A stretch of DNA of 64,000 nucleotides from Manis javanica (GCF_040802235.1 NC_133167.1:13446501-13510500), one strand, 5' to 3'. Shown: positions 12,504 to 23,664, numbered from the stretch's first letter. Program-made: numbers and translations. Notes: generated from the sequence alone by a model not told the origin.

Positions 12504-13364
12504 CTAGAGCAGTCCCTGTAGGATGCCCTGTAGAGGTGGCTTGTGGGAGGCAAATTCCCTCAACTTTTGCTTGTCTGGAAATTGTTTAATCCCTCCTTCA
12601 TATTTAAATGATAATCGTGCTGGATACAGTATTCTTGGTTTGAGGCCCTTCTGTTTCATTGCATTAAGTATATCATGCCATTCTCTTCTGGCCTGTAAGG
12701 TTTCTGTTGAGAAGTCTGATGATAGCCTGATGGGTTTTCCTTTGTAGGTGACCTTTTTTTTCTCTCTGGCTGCCTTTAATACTCTGTCCTTGTCTTTGAT
12801 CTTTGCCATTTTAATTATTATGTGTCTTGGTGTTGCCCTCCTTGGATCCCTTGTCATGGGAGTTCTGTGTACCTCTGTAGTCTGAGAGGCCATTTTCTCC
12901 CCTAGTTTGGGGAAGTTTTCAGCAATTACTTCTTCAAAGACACTTTCTATCCCTTTTTCTCTCTCTTCTTCTTCTGGTATCCCTTTAATGCAGATATTGT
13001 TCTGTTTCGATTGGTCACACAGTTCTCTTAATATTCTTTCATTCCTGGAGATCCTTTTATCTCTCTCTGCATCAGCTTCTCTACATTCCTGTTCTCTATT
13101 TTCTAGTCCATTAGCGGTCTCTAGCATCTCGTCCATTCTGCTTTGAAGTCCTTCCAGAGATTGTTTTATTTCTGTATTCTCCCTTCTTAGTTCTTGCATA
13201 TTTCTCTGCAAGTCCATCAGCATGGTTATGACTTTTGTTTTGAATTCTTTTTCAGGAAGATTGGTTAAATCTATCTCCCCAGGTTCCTTCTCAGGGGAAG
13301 ATGTAGCAGATGTCGAAGATGTCTGGGTTAGTCTTGTCTGGATCAAATTTTCTTGCCTTTTCAT
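12504..13364 (-). CDS. LINE-1 ORF1 protein, open reading frame intact
   Basis: A 286-codon open frame encodes the L1 RNA-binding chaperone that forms trimers and coats L1 RNA in a cytoplasmic RNP. The layout is: a variable N-terminus (1-40); a heptad-rich coiled coil (about 45-120, rich in L, R, E and K); an RRM-like domain starting at NNICIKGIPEE (about 122-200) with the REKGIE segment; and the C-terminal domain (about 204-280) with VTYKGKPIRLSSDFS, ETLQARREW and RILYPARLSF. It is shorter than human ORF1p (338 aa), mainly in the N-terminal part. The first ATG of the open frame was taken as start; it follows directly on the 5' UTR. Openness may be by chance of recent insertion; expression is not shown. 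Confidence 0.9.
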   Translation of the reverse strand: MKRQENLIQTRLTQTSSTSATSSPEKEPGEIDLTNLPEKEFKTKVITMLMDLQRNMQELRRENTEIKQSLEGLQSRMDEMLETANGLENREQECREADAERDKRISRNERILRELCDQSKQNNICIKGIPEEEEREKGIESVFEEVIAENFPKLGEKMASQTTEVHRTPMTRDPRRATPRHIIIKMAKIKDKDRVLKAAREKKKVTYKGKPIRLSSDFSTETLQARREWHDILNAMKQKGLKPRILYPARLSFKYEGGIKQFPDKQKLREFASHKPPLQGILQGLL

Positions 13365-14184
13365 GTTGATAGGTGCAGTGGTGAGCTATTGACTCGTCTG
13401 TCAGCTGGGAGAGCCAAGACTTTTTCCACTTGCTCCTGGCCTTTCTTTACTGGGACAACTGCGACCCCTAGTGGCTTGTGTTGGGCAATTGCATGTAGAC
13501 TGGGTCTCTGTATCTTGCCAGGCCGGTATGGAGGAAGCTCCCTTGCTGTGAGCGTGGCCAGCCTCAGGCTGCTGCTCTGCTATGGTGGGGCCCTGGAGGG
13601 GTGATGGACGGGGGGCTATTTGGCTGTTTACCTCTGTGAGGGGTCTCAGAGCTGTTGCCCAGGGGGTTAGTGCACCTGGATTTCCCTGGAATTTCCAGCT
13701 GCTGGACTGTGACCCGGGATGCTTCTGTCCAGTTGTGGGGTCCCTGTCCCTTTAAGACTTTCAAAAAGCACTCACTTTTCTTTGTCCCAGAGGCACCAGC
13801 TGTGGGACCCGCTCACTGGTCTTACTGTCCTGTTTCCCTAGTTTCCAGCACCCCACGCATGCACTGTGTGTCTGTTATCTGGTGCGGATGGCTGGGGCTG
13901 GGTGTTTAGCAGCCCTGGGCCTCCTCTCCTTCCCTGCTCCGACTCCTCTCCTCCCGCCGGGAGCTGGGGTGAGGGGCCTTGGGTCCTGCTGGGCTGTGGC
14001 TTGTATCTTACCCTTTTCACCAGGTGCTGGGTTCTCACAGGTGTGGATGTAGTCTGGCTGTTATCCTGTGTCTTCTGGTCTCTCTTTTAGGGATAGTTGT
14101 ATTTGTTGTATTTTCAAAAATATGTATGTTTTTGGGAGGAGATTCCCATTGTACTACTCATGCCACCATCTTGGCTCCGCCTCC
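13365..14184 (-). promoter_or_regulatory. LINE-1 5' UTR with internal promoter region
   Basis: GC-rich sequence between the element start and ORF1. L1 5' UTRs carry an internal RNA polymerase II promoter that starts at or near base 1. The first 20 bases contain 'caagatgg', the YY1-type motif common at L1 starts. The small open frames on both strands in this interval (60-86 codons) are incidental. Activity is inferred from family knowledge only. Confidence 0.7.
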
Positions 14185-14201
14185 TTTTTCCCATATCTAT
14201 A
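14185..14201 (-). repeat. Target-site duplication, right copy (L1 9961-14184)
   Basis: Partner of 9944-9960, 15 of 17 bases identical. It sits immediately outside the L1 5' end. Confidence 0.75.
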
Positions 14202-15795
14202 ATCACTTAACAATCTCTTTTGCAAATTCAAAAAAATAAAACTAAGTGCAAACTGTATATATATATTTGAACCCCTTAATTTCTCAAATAATGTTCTAAG
14301 TTCCAATTCCTGAAAGAAAGATTAAAAATAATAGTTGTATTTAACCAGTGAATGAATGACTGAAAGTATCAAAACATGTCTGATACTGGATTTCCCCATT
14401 TTTCAAAGTAGCTAACAGTGTTCTAAAAATCTGAAGATTAACCCAAGGCTGCTTAATCCCTTCTCCTATTCCCACATTCTGGGAGACTTCCATCTATACT
14501 AGTGCTTCTATGTGTTCATCACGTACAGACCACCTGGGGACCTAAACAGCAGGCTCTCCTCAGTAGGTCCACAGTGGTACCTGAGTTTCAGCATTTCCTA
14601 GTTCCCAGATGAATACTGCTGGTCTTTGAACAAAACTTGGGATAACAAGAACCTCCAGAGATGAGTCAGAACAAAGAAACGTCTCAGACTAAAGCAGAGG
14701 GCAGGGGCACATGGTCTGGGGAGCCAGGCTGGAGCTCGGCAGGCAGAGGGGCTGTCAGCCAGACAGAATCTCTGTGAAAGGCTCAGCATCAGGGGAATCT
14801 GCCTCTTCTGTTTTGAGGTTACCCAATTCTGTCAACAAGGCTGTGCAAAAGAATGTGAAATCTTCATGCTTTCCTAGCAAACCCCAGAAAGATGGCTAGA
14901 TAATCTCTTGAAATCCTCTTCCTATGCACAGGCAACCTTCTAGGAATTTATAATGCAAAGGCAGACAGTTAACCACCTGCCTCCAGTACTTCAGGGATGC
15001 TTACTGATACTGTGATCTGGTCTCAAGTATTTTCATGTTCTCTTCATCATTATTAGCTGGGTTTGGAAAACCAAAAGCTCCAAGAAAAGAGGCAGAAGTA
15101 GCATGAAGCGAGGTCCAAGTCAAAGTCAGCCGGTACCACGCAAAGAAAAACCTGGATCCAGTAATCTTTCCTTTCAAGCTTCCTGACTTGAATGTCAAAT
15201 CAAAGACCTAAACTCCCCTCCAACCGTGCTCTGCACCAGGACTCACCCACCCCTCTTAGCACTTGGTATACTGGATTAAGATGATCCAAGAAAACAGCTG
15301 AGGATTTAGTTTGTTCTACATGTGCCCTGGTAAGGAAAATGACTTATGAAAGTTTGGCTAAATATTTTTCTTTTTATTATAGAATTGGCACTGGAGCAAG
15401 TATGTTTCCTAACTTTGCAAGGAAATTAAATCAGTATACAAGGAACAAAAAGAACTTGTCTGGTTCTCTTTAATGATAAACTCATATTATTATAAGTGAC
15501 ATTATTTTAATGAGTTCTAACACAGTTGGCTGGTTCAGAAGTGACTGGCAATGAAGATATAAGTGTAAACAGAAAAAATGAACTTTTGTCTACAATTTAT
15601 AATATATGATTGGAAAAAATAAGCAAAGAATTAGCTGGAAGAGAAAAATTACAGATGGTGGCAAGAAATCAAATTTTGCACCTCTTCCTCTAATCCCCAA
15701 GTCAGAGTATTAGAGAAAAAGTTGGGTGAACTAAGGTAGTTAGGTTTTGACAGTTCTCAAGGTACCTTCAAAATAAATCTTCCCCTGCTAAATTG
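14202..15795. other. Non-coding DNA with one MER20 fragment
   Basis: Apart from the MER20-like piece at 14500-14626, no repeat or gene is recognised. Short frames at 14598-14899 overlap on opposite strands and show no domain. Confidence 0.45.
14500..14626 (+). mobile_element. MER20 fragment (hAT-Charlie DNA transposon)
   Basis: The order matches MER20. 'accacctggggacctaaaca' stands for its 'atcacctggagggcttgtta', followed by 'tcagtaggtccacagtgg', 'gagtttcagcatttcctagt' and a final 'actgctggtc'. Diverged, non-autonomous and inactive. Confidence 0.6.
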
Positions 15796-15799
15796 AAAA

Positions 15800-17450
15800 T
15801 CCCTTAAATTTTTAAAAAGTAAACTGTAACATACATTCAGAAAAAAATGCACAAATCATAAGCCTACATGGTGAACATTTCCATATAAGTACCACCTAGA
15901 CCAAGAAACAGAGTACTAATTCCTTCTTCCCCAAATGTAACTACCCACCTAACCTTTAACTCCTTTGATTTCTCTTGTCTGGCTTTTAAAGTTCAAATGA
16001 AGTCACATAGAATGTGTTCTTATATGTATGGCTTCTTTTGCTTAATATGGTGTTTGGCACATTTATCCATGTTGTTATGTGTCCTTGTATGTTAGTTATC
16101 ACTGCTGTGTGATATTCCATTGCATGAATATACCACAGCTTGTTTAGTCATTTTAATAATGATGGACCTTTGGGATTTTCCTAATTTGGGGCTATTATGA
16201 AATAATACTGCAACAAAAATCCTTAGACAAATCTTGCTGCACATGAGCATTCATTCCCTTCCTTCTTCTTACTATGGGTTTTATTTACTGGTATTTTCTT
16301 ATTAGGTCTTGAGATGGAAGTTTTTGTATTTCTCTTTATCAGAAGTAGAGCTTTCCCTGAATTCTTTTTAGACTTTTCTCTTTAAATCTGGTTTCAGTAG
16401 TTTTACTGAATAGTGCTTTAAGCGTGTATTTCTTTTTACTTACTTTTTGGAGAATGTCTCTTGAATATCTCTTGATATTTTTCATCAGCTTTATAAAACT
16501 TAATTATTATCCCTTCAAAAAATTATTTTGCTTAGTTCTCTCTCATCTCCTTTTTACAATTTTAGTTAGGCATATATTAGATATTTTCACTATAGTCCAT
16601 GTGTTTCTTACTTTGTATTCTGTATTTTCCATCTTTCTGTCTTTCTGTACTGCAGAGTTGAATTTGATTTTGACTTATCTTCCATTCATTAATTCACTTT
16701 TCAGCTGTGATTAATCTGATATTAAATCCATCCATGGAATTATTCGTTTTGTAGTTTTCAGTTCCAAAATATCTGGGTTTCTTACAGTTTCATGTTTTCT
16801 GCCAAGATTTCTTATCTTTTCTTTTATTTCCTAGATATATTAAACATAGCTATTTTAATGTTTGTGCACGTGTCCATTATCTGGGTGTCCTGTGGGTCAT
16901 TTTCTACTATCTATTGTTTTGGAGATTTGAGGTCACATTTTAATTCCTGTCAGTATAGCTGGTTATTTTTATTTGAGGGACAGATGTTGTGTATGAAAAT
17001 CAGAGAGATAATTTGAGTCTCTGGATGTTATCATCCACCAGAGTTTATTACTAGCAATTCTAGATCACCTCCATCTAATCAGTGATTAAGATGATGTACA
17101 AAACCTACTCCAGTCCCTGTGAGAACTGGTTTAAGTTCAACTCATTCTAATTCTTAGCACATATCTATATAAAGTTTTAACTAAAGCTGGGGTAATTTTT
17201 AGGGATTTTTCTCCTTGATAGGCCCTGGCCTCCAATTTTTGCTCCTAATTATCTCAAATGTCTCAAAAGTTATTCTCAGTTTTCCAATTGTTCTATTATC
17301 TTCTCTGGAATTATCAGGTACGTTTTGGGGTAAAAAGCATCTTGTCTTACCTCTCTGGGATTTCTTCCCCTCTCATATCTTGGCCCTTCACTTCCTTGGA
17401 AGGTCTCCTTTGTTTTCAACTAGACACTTTAAAGAAATATTTTGTTCTAT
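15800..17450 (-). mobile_element. Probable HAL1 or ancient L1M element, reverse orientation
   Basis: The 3' part (15800-16270) reads, on the plus strand, like the reverse of an old L1/HAL1 3' end: 'tccatgttgttatgtgtcc', 'gtgatattccattgcatgaa' and 'tttggggctattatgaaata'. The following 1.1 kb, with 'tatctgggtgtcctgtgggt' and T-rich text, resembles the 5' half of HAL1-type elements rather than L1 ORF2. That would make it a half-L1 with only an ORF1 relic. No coding frame survives. The family call is tentative and the left half is more certain than the right. Confidence 0.55.
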
Positions 17451-17764
17451 TTGTCTGCTGATTGTTATCAAGAAGGTTGTTTCAAACTACTATCTGGACT
17501 TTACAGAAGCCAAAAGCATGTTTGAAAATGCAAATCGAATATTTAGTGTAAGTATATATGTCCAATCTACCATGGCTATAAAAATATGTTCTAAATGACC
17601 ACCTCCATCCATTATACCTCAAGTTCTTAATATTAACAAGAGGCCACAAATTCATATGGTTATGTTATGACTTTAAAAATTCATATTTGAGCTATTACAT
17701 GGGGAACATGCCAAGACAATAAAAAATAATAATATAGGAACATATTATAACATGTTCTTCATCT

Positions 17765-17890
17765 TCATCTATGTTTTCTTACAAGGATGTAAACTAAATA
17801 GGGCTTTACCTTGTCTTTCTTGTTTACCACTCTGTTCTTAATACCCCTTGAGGTATGTAATTAATATCTATCAATTAATGAATTAAAAAG
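17765..17890 (+). repeat. L2 3'-end fragment
   Basis: Plus-strand match to the L2 terminus: 'aaggatgtaaactaaatagg', 'ctttaccttgtctttcttgt' and a decayed 'ggtatgtaattaatatctat' with a closing 'caattaatgaatt'. Old and short. Confidence 0.5.
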
Positions 17891-17949
17891 AGGAAACCAA
17901 TATGTCTTCTATTACATTTCATAATAAAAAATTAAGGATTATTATCTAG

Positions 17950-18690
17950 TGTAAGAGAAACAAACCAAACCTACCTGTCTGTTCTCACTGCCACTGCATT
18001 ATTTCCAATTCTCTTCAACTTTTAGCTGGATTTATTCCAATATTCTCCAATTATTCTCTATACTTTTGGTTTTGTTTCTCTCCAGATATATCCACCAAGT
18101 CGATTTTCTAAAATACAGATAGGATCAGGTTTTGGACTTTTACATGAAAGCAATGGGAATATGTTCCAAATCCCTAGTATTGCACTCAAGGCCTTCATAC
18201 TGTGGAATAGAAACATGGATGAGAGGAAGTTTTCAGTACCAACAGATATTTGCTGAATGACCAGCTTTAATTTACTACCTAATCATCCCTACTTCACTCT
18301 GCCAAGTACCATCATTGTAAGACAACTCACTCTTCCCCAGACAGTTTGTGCTCTTTCACATCTCTTTGTTTCTCATGCCCAGAAATCCAAACCCATCATT
18401 TCCACCTACTCGTCTGTTAAGGCTACATCACGTGATCTGCCAATTCATCCTGGCTCCCCAGCTCAGATCAACCATTGCTTTTTTTGAGCTCTCTTAGGGC
18501 TTTATAATTATCCTATACTACCATGCCACATCTTAAATGTTACACTTATTTTTTAAATATTCCCCCCATTTTATTTCTAAGCTACTTTGGGGTTTATACT
18601 TTAGAATTACTAGAATGTTTAGAACTTATGGACATAACTCTCAGTATATACTCATAGTAGGCACTTAATGAATAGTTGTTTTATAAATAA
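17950..18690 (+). repeat. L2 element, 3' part
   Basis: Follows the L2 3' half in sense orientation: 'tattccaatattctccaatt', 'aaatacagataggatcaggt', 'ctcaaggccttcatactgtg', 'atctgccaattcatcctggc' and a terminal 'tagtaggcacttaatgaata'. A short foreign-looking insertion interrupts it near 18200-18260. No frame remains. Confidence 0.6.
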
Positions 18691-18694
18691 ACCA

Positions 18695-20055
18695 AAGGTC
18701 CCACGCAGCTGTTCTCATGCTTATTCAGGCAGTGGAGCCCCTGAAAATTATACAATTCTTTCCTGAATATCAAAAAATACTGTTAATAGCATTAAAAATG
18801 ACAAAATATGTCACACTGTGATAAATTGTAGCTATTAGCTTGAGGCTCCTGATTAAAAGAAGCAGAGGATTTAAAAGGAAAAATTATGAGAGAAAGTGTT
18901 AATGGAGAAAATTTTCTCCATGACTTTCATTTTTCTCTGGTCTGGAAGTAGCTCCCACTATTGGTGTCAAAAGTAGGATGTCCAGGTCCTATGTTCCAGG
19001 GATTGAAGATTGAAAATCATGGGTCCCATTGGTATGCCTAGTGACTTGATGCCCTTCTGAAGTGAGGGAATTGGTTAGTAAGATGAGAGATTAAGCACTC
19101 ACACCTATCTATAAGATAAATACATTTCAGGGAATGATCAGCCTCTCAAAAATTTTTTTACTTTTCAACTCACCTTTAGGCTTCTGCATTCTGATGCCAA
19201 AGCACATCACAGTAAACAACCTGTCAAACCATATCAAATCAACATGGGTAACTAAGGGTCTTTGAAAACTCATGCATTTAACATCCGTCTTAAATCAGTC
19301 TGAACCCTGCAGACAAAAATCAATCAAGAAATGGTCCTAACACAGAATCAAAGAAGCACAAATACTGAAAATGTGTATCAAACACCAGTTCACCATCACT
19401 AACACCACTAAAGGTAGCGTCCAGAAACAGCCAGTTCAGTGGAACAGACATGATAGGAATGGAGACTTAATTGTGGCATGTCAAACAATGTACGTCCAAA
19501 GACCCCTTCTCTATTTTTAGGCCCTTTCCTTCAGGGTGTATTCTTAGGCCCAAGTCCAAACTCACAGCCCAGAGGGCCCCGGAACCATACATTGGACATT
19601 TGGGACCATGGGAACAAATAAACTCAGAGTCGAAATTGGTTTTAGAAAATTTCATCGCTTATCAGATGCATCTAATTTAGCTTCTGTTGGGAGAGTTCCA
19701 GTAAAGAGGCCATGATCACATTCCTGAAATCCACAACAATTTTGGAGGACTCTAATGGTAGGGAATTCTTTAATTTTATACCACTTTTTACCCTCATGAA
19801 CTTCCACTTGTTGGTCTGGGATTTATGCAGATTGACCCAAAATTCTCTTTTTCTGATGACTGTTTCATGGCTTGACTCATCCATCCCAGTCTGGGTCAGT
19901 GCCTAATTTCTTAACATCACTTACTAAATGAATGAATGAACAAGTAAATGAATTTCAAAAATCTTTCCTCCTTTGACTAGTTACTCCACCTCCCCACCAA
20001 AACTTCTAGCTCCTACCCCATCTGGGCATGAAACAAGTCAGAATCTTTAATTTTC
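18695..20055. other. Non-coding DNA, no gene recognised
   Basis: No repeat assigned. It contains a perfect 20-bp palindrome at 18902-18921. Frames at 19467-19906 on both strands (62-70 codons) have no recognisable features. Confidence 0.45.
18902..18921. repeat. Perfect 20-bp palindrome
   Basis: The 20 bases equal their own reverse complement, centred on AATT, with no spacer. Flanking bases do not extend the symmetry. No regulatory assignment is possible. Confidence 0.9.
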
Positions 20056-20059
20056 AAAA

Positions 20060-20170
20060 CAGAGACCCATGAGGGCAGGAATCTTTGTTTATTTTGTTCA
20101 CTGATGTATCCCAAATGTCTACAACAGTGCCAAACATATTGTGGTTACCCAATAAATACTTTACATGAGT
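20060..20170 (+). repeat. L2 3'-end fragment
   Basis: Clear L2 terminus in sense: 'catgagggcaggaatctttg', 'ttgttcactgatgtatccca', 'acaacagtgccaaacatatt' and 'cccaataaatactttacatg'. Confidence 0.85.
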
Positions 20171-21570
20171 AAATAGCGAAATGTCACTTGTCCCCATGAC
20201 TATCCTTTGTTTGTTAATAGCACAATATACCAAAACTCTCAATACTTTGCAGAAAGTTTAATCTCAAATTAAATGTTATTAAGTCCCTTCAAAAAGCCTC
20301 ACTGAGATCATTTATATTTGAAGACTATAGGACATGCTAGCCATTTATTGCTCCTCTGGAGTTACCCAGTTCCAACCTGGTGTAAGTTGAGCAGCAGAAT
20401 GCTACTAGACGACATTATTTTTACACCCCATATAAGTTTCCTCAGAGCAAGAATTAACATAACACCATCTGCTTCTAAGCAAATTTGGAATATGAAATAG
20501 TCATAGGAAAAATGTGTTTAAAACCTGTGAAAAATTGCCTTCAGAGAGATTTCCAATGAAGTTGCTAATTGTAAGCAAAACCACAAAATAAATTTCTTTT
20601 AGAATAATGTGCTAAAAAAACCACTTGACTCACCTAGAAAATGGTATTGTTTTTTCAGACAATAAAAGTTATATAAACCATTATGTTTTGTTTTGTGTGC
20701 TTGGTTGCCTGGCTTTCAAAAAACCCAGAGCATAGTCAATGTTCAATTGCATAAATTATTATAAGCGCGGTTTCTGGTATAAATAGCCACATTGTATCTC
20801 AAATACAGGACTCCTGATATACTCTGAAAAAGATCCCATTGTATATGTTTCTGTACCATTAGTCTTAGTAAATATGTTTCTTTAAGTAGGTGATTTCACA
20901 CTACCTTTTGATTAAACTCTGATTAAATTTTCTCTGTTAAATGTGAAGTCCTACATAAATCACAGAGGAGGCCTTCCTTTCTGTTCTCTCTGCTTTCCTT
21001 TCCGTTCCATCTCAGGAATTTGGTTTCCTCTCTTGGCCCTGTTCCGTCCACCCTTCTGAGAAACCATCAGATGAAGAGATTCACAATAGTGTTGATAGTT
21101 TTTCTTTACTTTTCTTGTGTCACAGTTCAATCTCCAGATTTCCAAAATAATTTCGCATTTTCTGTTTCTCATAAAACCTGAGAGCCCCTCCCTGCTTCTC
21201 ATGATCATCTGGGGATTTTGCTTCTTATTTCATTGAGGAAGCAGATGACCTCAGAAAAGAACACTTTGATCACCCAATCTAGTCAACATCCAGCCTGGTC
21301 ACCCTCACTCCGCCCTCCTTTCTGTTGGACGTTTGCACTGATGACCTTCTTCTGCTCTAAGACACCTCCTGGCTTTAGGTAGGACCCCACCCCTCTTATT
21401 TACGCAAAGTCTTTCTGTCTGTCATTATTACTTTTCTCTTATGCATCACCAATTGCTCCCTCTTCCTATTGGGTATTTCCATATCCATGCAAATATGCTG
21501 AAATAGCTTCCATGTTAAAAAAAAGGTCAACCCTTCCCATTTCTCTTTCCATAGTGCTCCACTTCCCTGA
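20170..21570. other. Non-coding DNA, no gene recognised
   Basis: AT-rich to 20950, then pyrimidine-rich. The left limit of the L2 that follows is uncertain and may extend back into 21300-21570. No supported coding region. Confidence 0.4.
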
Positions 21571-21574
21571 TTCT

Positions 21575-22109
21575 TCTACAGTAAAACTCCTTAAATAGTT
21601 GTCCGCCCTAGATTTATCCATATTTTTTTTAACTTTCATTCTCTCTTTAATCCTGTTCAATCAGATTTTGCCCCTATTACTTCCCATCAGCAGAGCCAAT
21701 GACCTTCATCTCCCTAGACCTCCCACCATGGTTGCATGTTGATCACTCAGTTGCATAGTTGATCACTTCTATTTTGAAACAAGTCAGTCATTTGGCTTTG
21801 GGGACACACTCCCTTGATGTGCACCTATCGTTACAGCCATTTCTGCTCCGTTTCAGCTTTTGGATCTTCTTTCTTTTCTGGTTGTAAATGTTGCAGTGCC
21901 ACTGGATTCAGCCCCCAAACCTTTTTTGTCCTTCATTTGCATGCTCTCCTTAAGTGATCCCATCCCATCCCATGGTTTTAAATTTACCTATATGCTGGTA
22001 ACTCCAGAGTTTCGTATCTGAGCTGTCTCTCCTCCAAACCCCAGATGAGCATAGCCTACTGCCTCCCAACTATCTATTTCAGGATGTCTAAAGGACATTT
22101 CAAGTGTAA
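21575..22109 (+). mobile_element. L2 LINE, 5' segment (reverse-transcriptase region)
   Basis: Text matches L2 coding DNA: 'cagtaaaactccttaaatag', 'gagccaatgaccttcatctc', 'catagttgatcacttct' and 'atcccatggttttaaattta', then 'tatgctggtaactcc'. In intact L2 that last segment encodes the YADD catalytic box; here 21991-22002 reads YAGN, so the enzyme is dead. The copy is interrupted at 22110 by a younger L1 and continues at 22809. Confidence 0.8.
22094..22109 (+). repeat. Target-site duplication, left copy (L1 22110-22808)
   Basis: Sixteen bases repeated at 22809-22824 with three mismatches. It is preceded by a short A-rich stretch, as expected for an L1 endonuclease site. Confidence 0.65.
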
Positions 22110-22808
22110 GCTAATTTAACCATTGTGGAAAGCAATATGGAGGTTCCTCAAAAAACTAAAAATAGAAAGACCATTTGACCCGGGAATCCCACTCCTTGCA
22201 ATTTACCCAAAGAATACAACTTCTCAGATTCAAAAAGACATATGCACCCCTATGTTTATCGCAGCACTTTTTACAATAGCCAAGATATGGAAGCAACCTA
22301 AGTGTCCATCAGTAGGTGAATGGATAAAGAAGATGTGGTACATACACACAATGGAATGCTATTTAGCCATAAGAAAGAAACATTTCCCTAGAGGACATTA
22401 TGCTCAGTGAAATAAGCCAGGTGGAGAAAGACAAATACCAAATGGAGTATAACAACGAAGCAAAACTAAAGGAACAAAATAGCAGCAGACTCAGAGACTC
22501 CAAGAAGGGACTAGTGATTACCAAAGGGGAGGGGTATGGGAGGGTGGGTGGGGAGGGAGGGAGAAGGGAATTGAGGGGTATTATGTTTAGTACACATGGT
22601 GTGGGGGGATCACAGGGAAAGCAGTGTAGCACAGAGAAGGCAAATAGTGACTCTGTGGCATCTTGCTGCACTGATAGACAGTGACTGCACTGGGGTATGG
22701 GTGGGGACTTGATAATATGGGTAAATGTAGTAACCACATTGTTTTTTTATGTGAAACCTTCATAAGAGTGTATATCAATAATACCTTAATAAAAAATTTA
22801 AAAAAAAA
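22110..22808 (+). mobile_element. LINE-1, strongly 5'-truncated (ORF2 tail and 3' UTR)
   Basis: Starts inside the last part of ORF2. The open frame 22123-22410 contains the ORF2 C-terminal motifs EIxxRPFDPGIPLLAIYP-like, FTIAKIWKQPKCPSVGEWIKKMWYIHTMECYLAI. The 3' UTR follows with a G-rich purine tract at about 22527-22570, then a poly(A) ending at 22808. A diverged 16-bp TSD flanks it. The host sequence on both sides is L2, so this insertion is younger than the L2. Confidence 0.88.
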
Positions 22809-23660
22809 GACATCTCAAGCATAACATGCCCAACCAAACTCTTGCTGCCCTTCCCCAAGCCAGCTCATTAATCTCTCATCTCTGTAAATAACAGCTCTGT
22901 TCCCTTATTTTCCAAGACAAAACACTTTGGGAATATTCTTGACTTCTTTCTTTCATAAGCCACATAAACCCTTCAGCAAACATTGCTTCATCTACCTTCC
23001 AAATGCCTTCTGGACCTAGCCTTTTTCTTCCCACTGCCATCCCTACTTCCCAAATCTAAGGCGCCATTATCCCTCACCTGGATCCCTACAAAGGCCACCT
23101 GACTGGTGTCCCTGCTTCCCTTTTGTTCCCCTACAGACCATGCTCCACCCAGCAAGCAGAGAAAGTCTTCTAAAACGTAGGTCATAAAATGTCACAGGCC
23201 GGCATTCAACTTCCTAATGGCTGCCCATCATTCTTAGGATAAAATTTTATTATGTTCTGAGCAGGCTTTCATGATCCAGCACCTGGATATTACTTGGATT
23301 TATTTCCTGAAGCTCCTCACTTTGATCACTCCTTTCTGGCCACATGATTCTCTTCTGTTCCTATAGTCATGCAAGCACATGTGCCATGGGAATTTTTCCC
23401 TTGCTGTCCTGTACCCATAACAATCAACTGCTATTTGCTTGATTCTATTCCTTACTTCTTTCAGGTCCCTGTTCAAATGTCACCTCTTCCAAGAGAGCTT
23501 TCCTGGCCACTGCCTGTCAGCTAGCACACCAGCACTCCTCTCCCTTCCTGCTTTAGATGTACATGAGGAATTATGTCATAAATTTGTTTGTCCATTGGTT
23601 GCTTTCCTGTCCACCTAAATAAGCAGGAAGCTCTGAAAGTCTAAGACACCCATGCTTTGA
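22809..23660 (+). mobile_element. L2 LINE, 3' segment
   Basis: Continuation of the L2 after the L1: 'tcaagcataacatgcccaac', 'gggaatattcttgacttctt', 'ctggtgtccctgcttccctt', 'tcctaatggctgcccatcat', 'caaatgtcacctcttccaag' and 'gagctttcctggccactgcc'. The terminal '(caata)aatatttgttgaatg' motif is not seen, so the very end is lost or decayed. Confidence 0.82.
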
Positions 23661-23664
23661 TGAT

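Larger units (their letters stand above)
9961..14184 (-). mobile_element. LINE-1, 5'-complete, 3'-truncated within ORF2
   Basis: The minus-strand element begins at 14184 with a typical L1 start ('ggaggcggagccaagatgg'). It then has a GC-rich 5' UTR of about 820 bp, ORF1 (13364-12504), an inter-ORF gap of about 170 bp, and ORF2 from 12335. The element stops at 9961, about 50 codons beyond the catalytic aspartates of the reverse transcriptase. The rest of the RT, the Cys-rich C-terminus, the 3' UTR and the poly(A) are absent. A 17-bp TSD flanks both ends. An open ORF1 and few ORF2 lesions suggest a fairly recent copy compared with the other L1s here. Confidence 0.93.

Noticed and set aside
13353..14239. 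Several overlapping frames on both strands
   Set aside because: They lie in the L1 5' UTR. Overlap on both strands and lack of motifs argue against genes.
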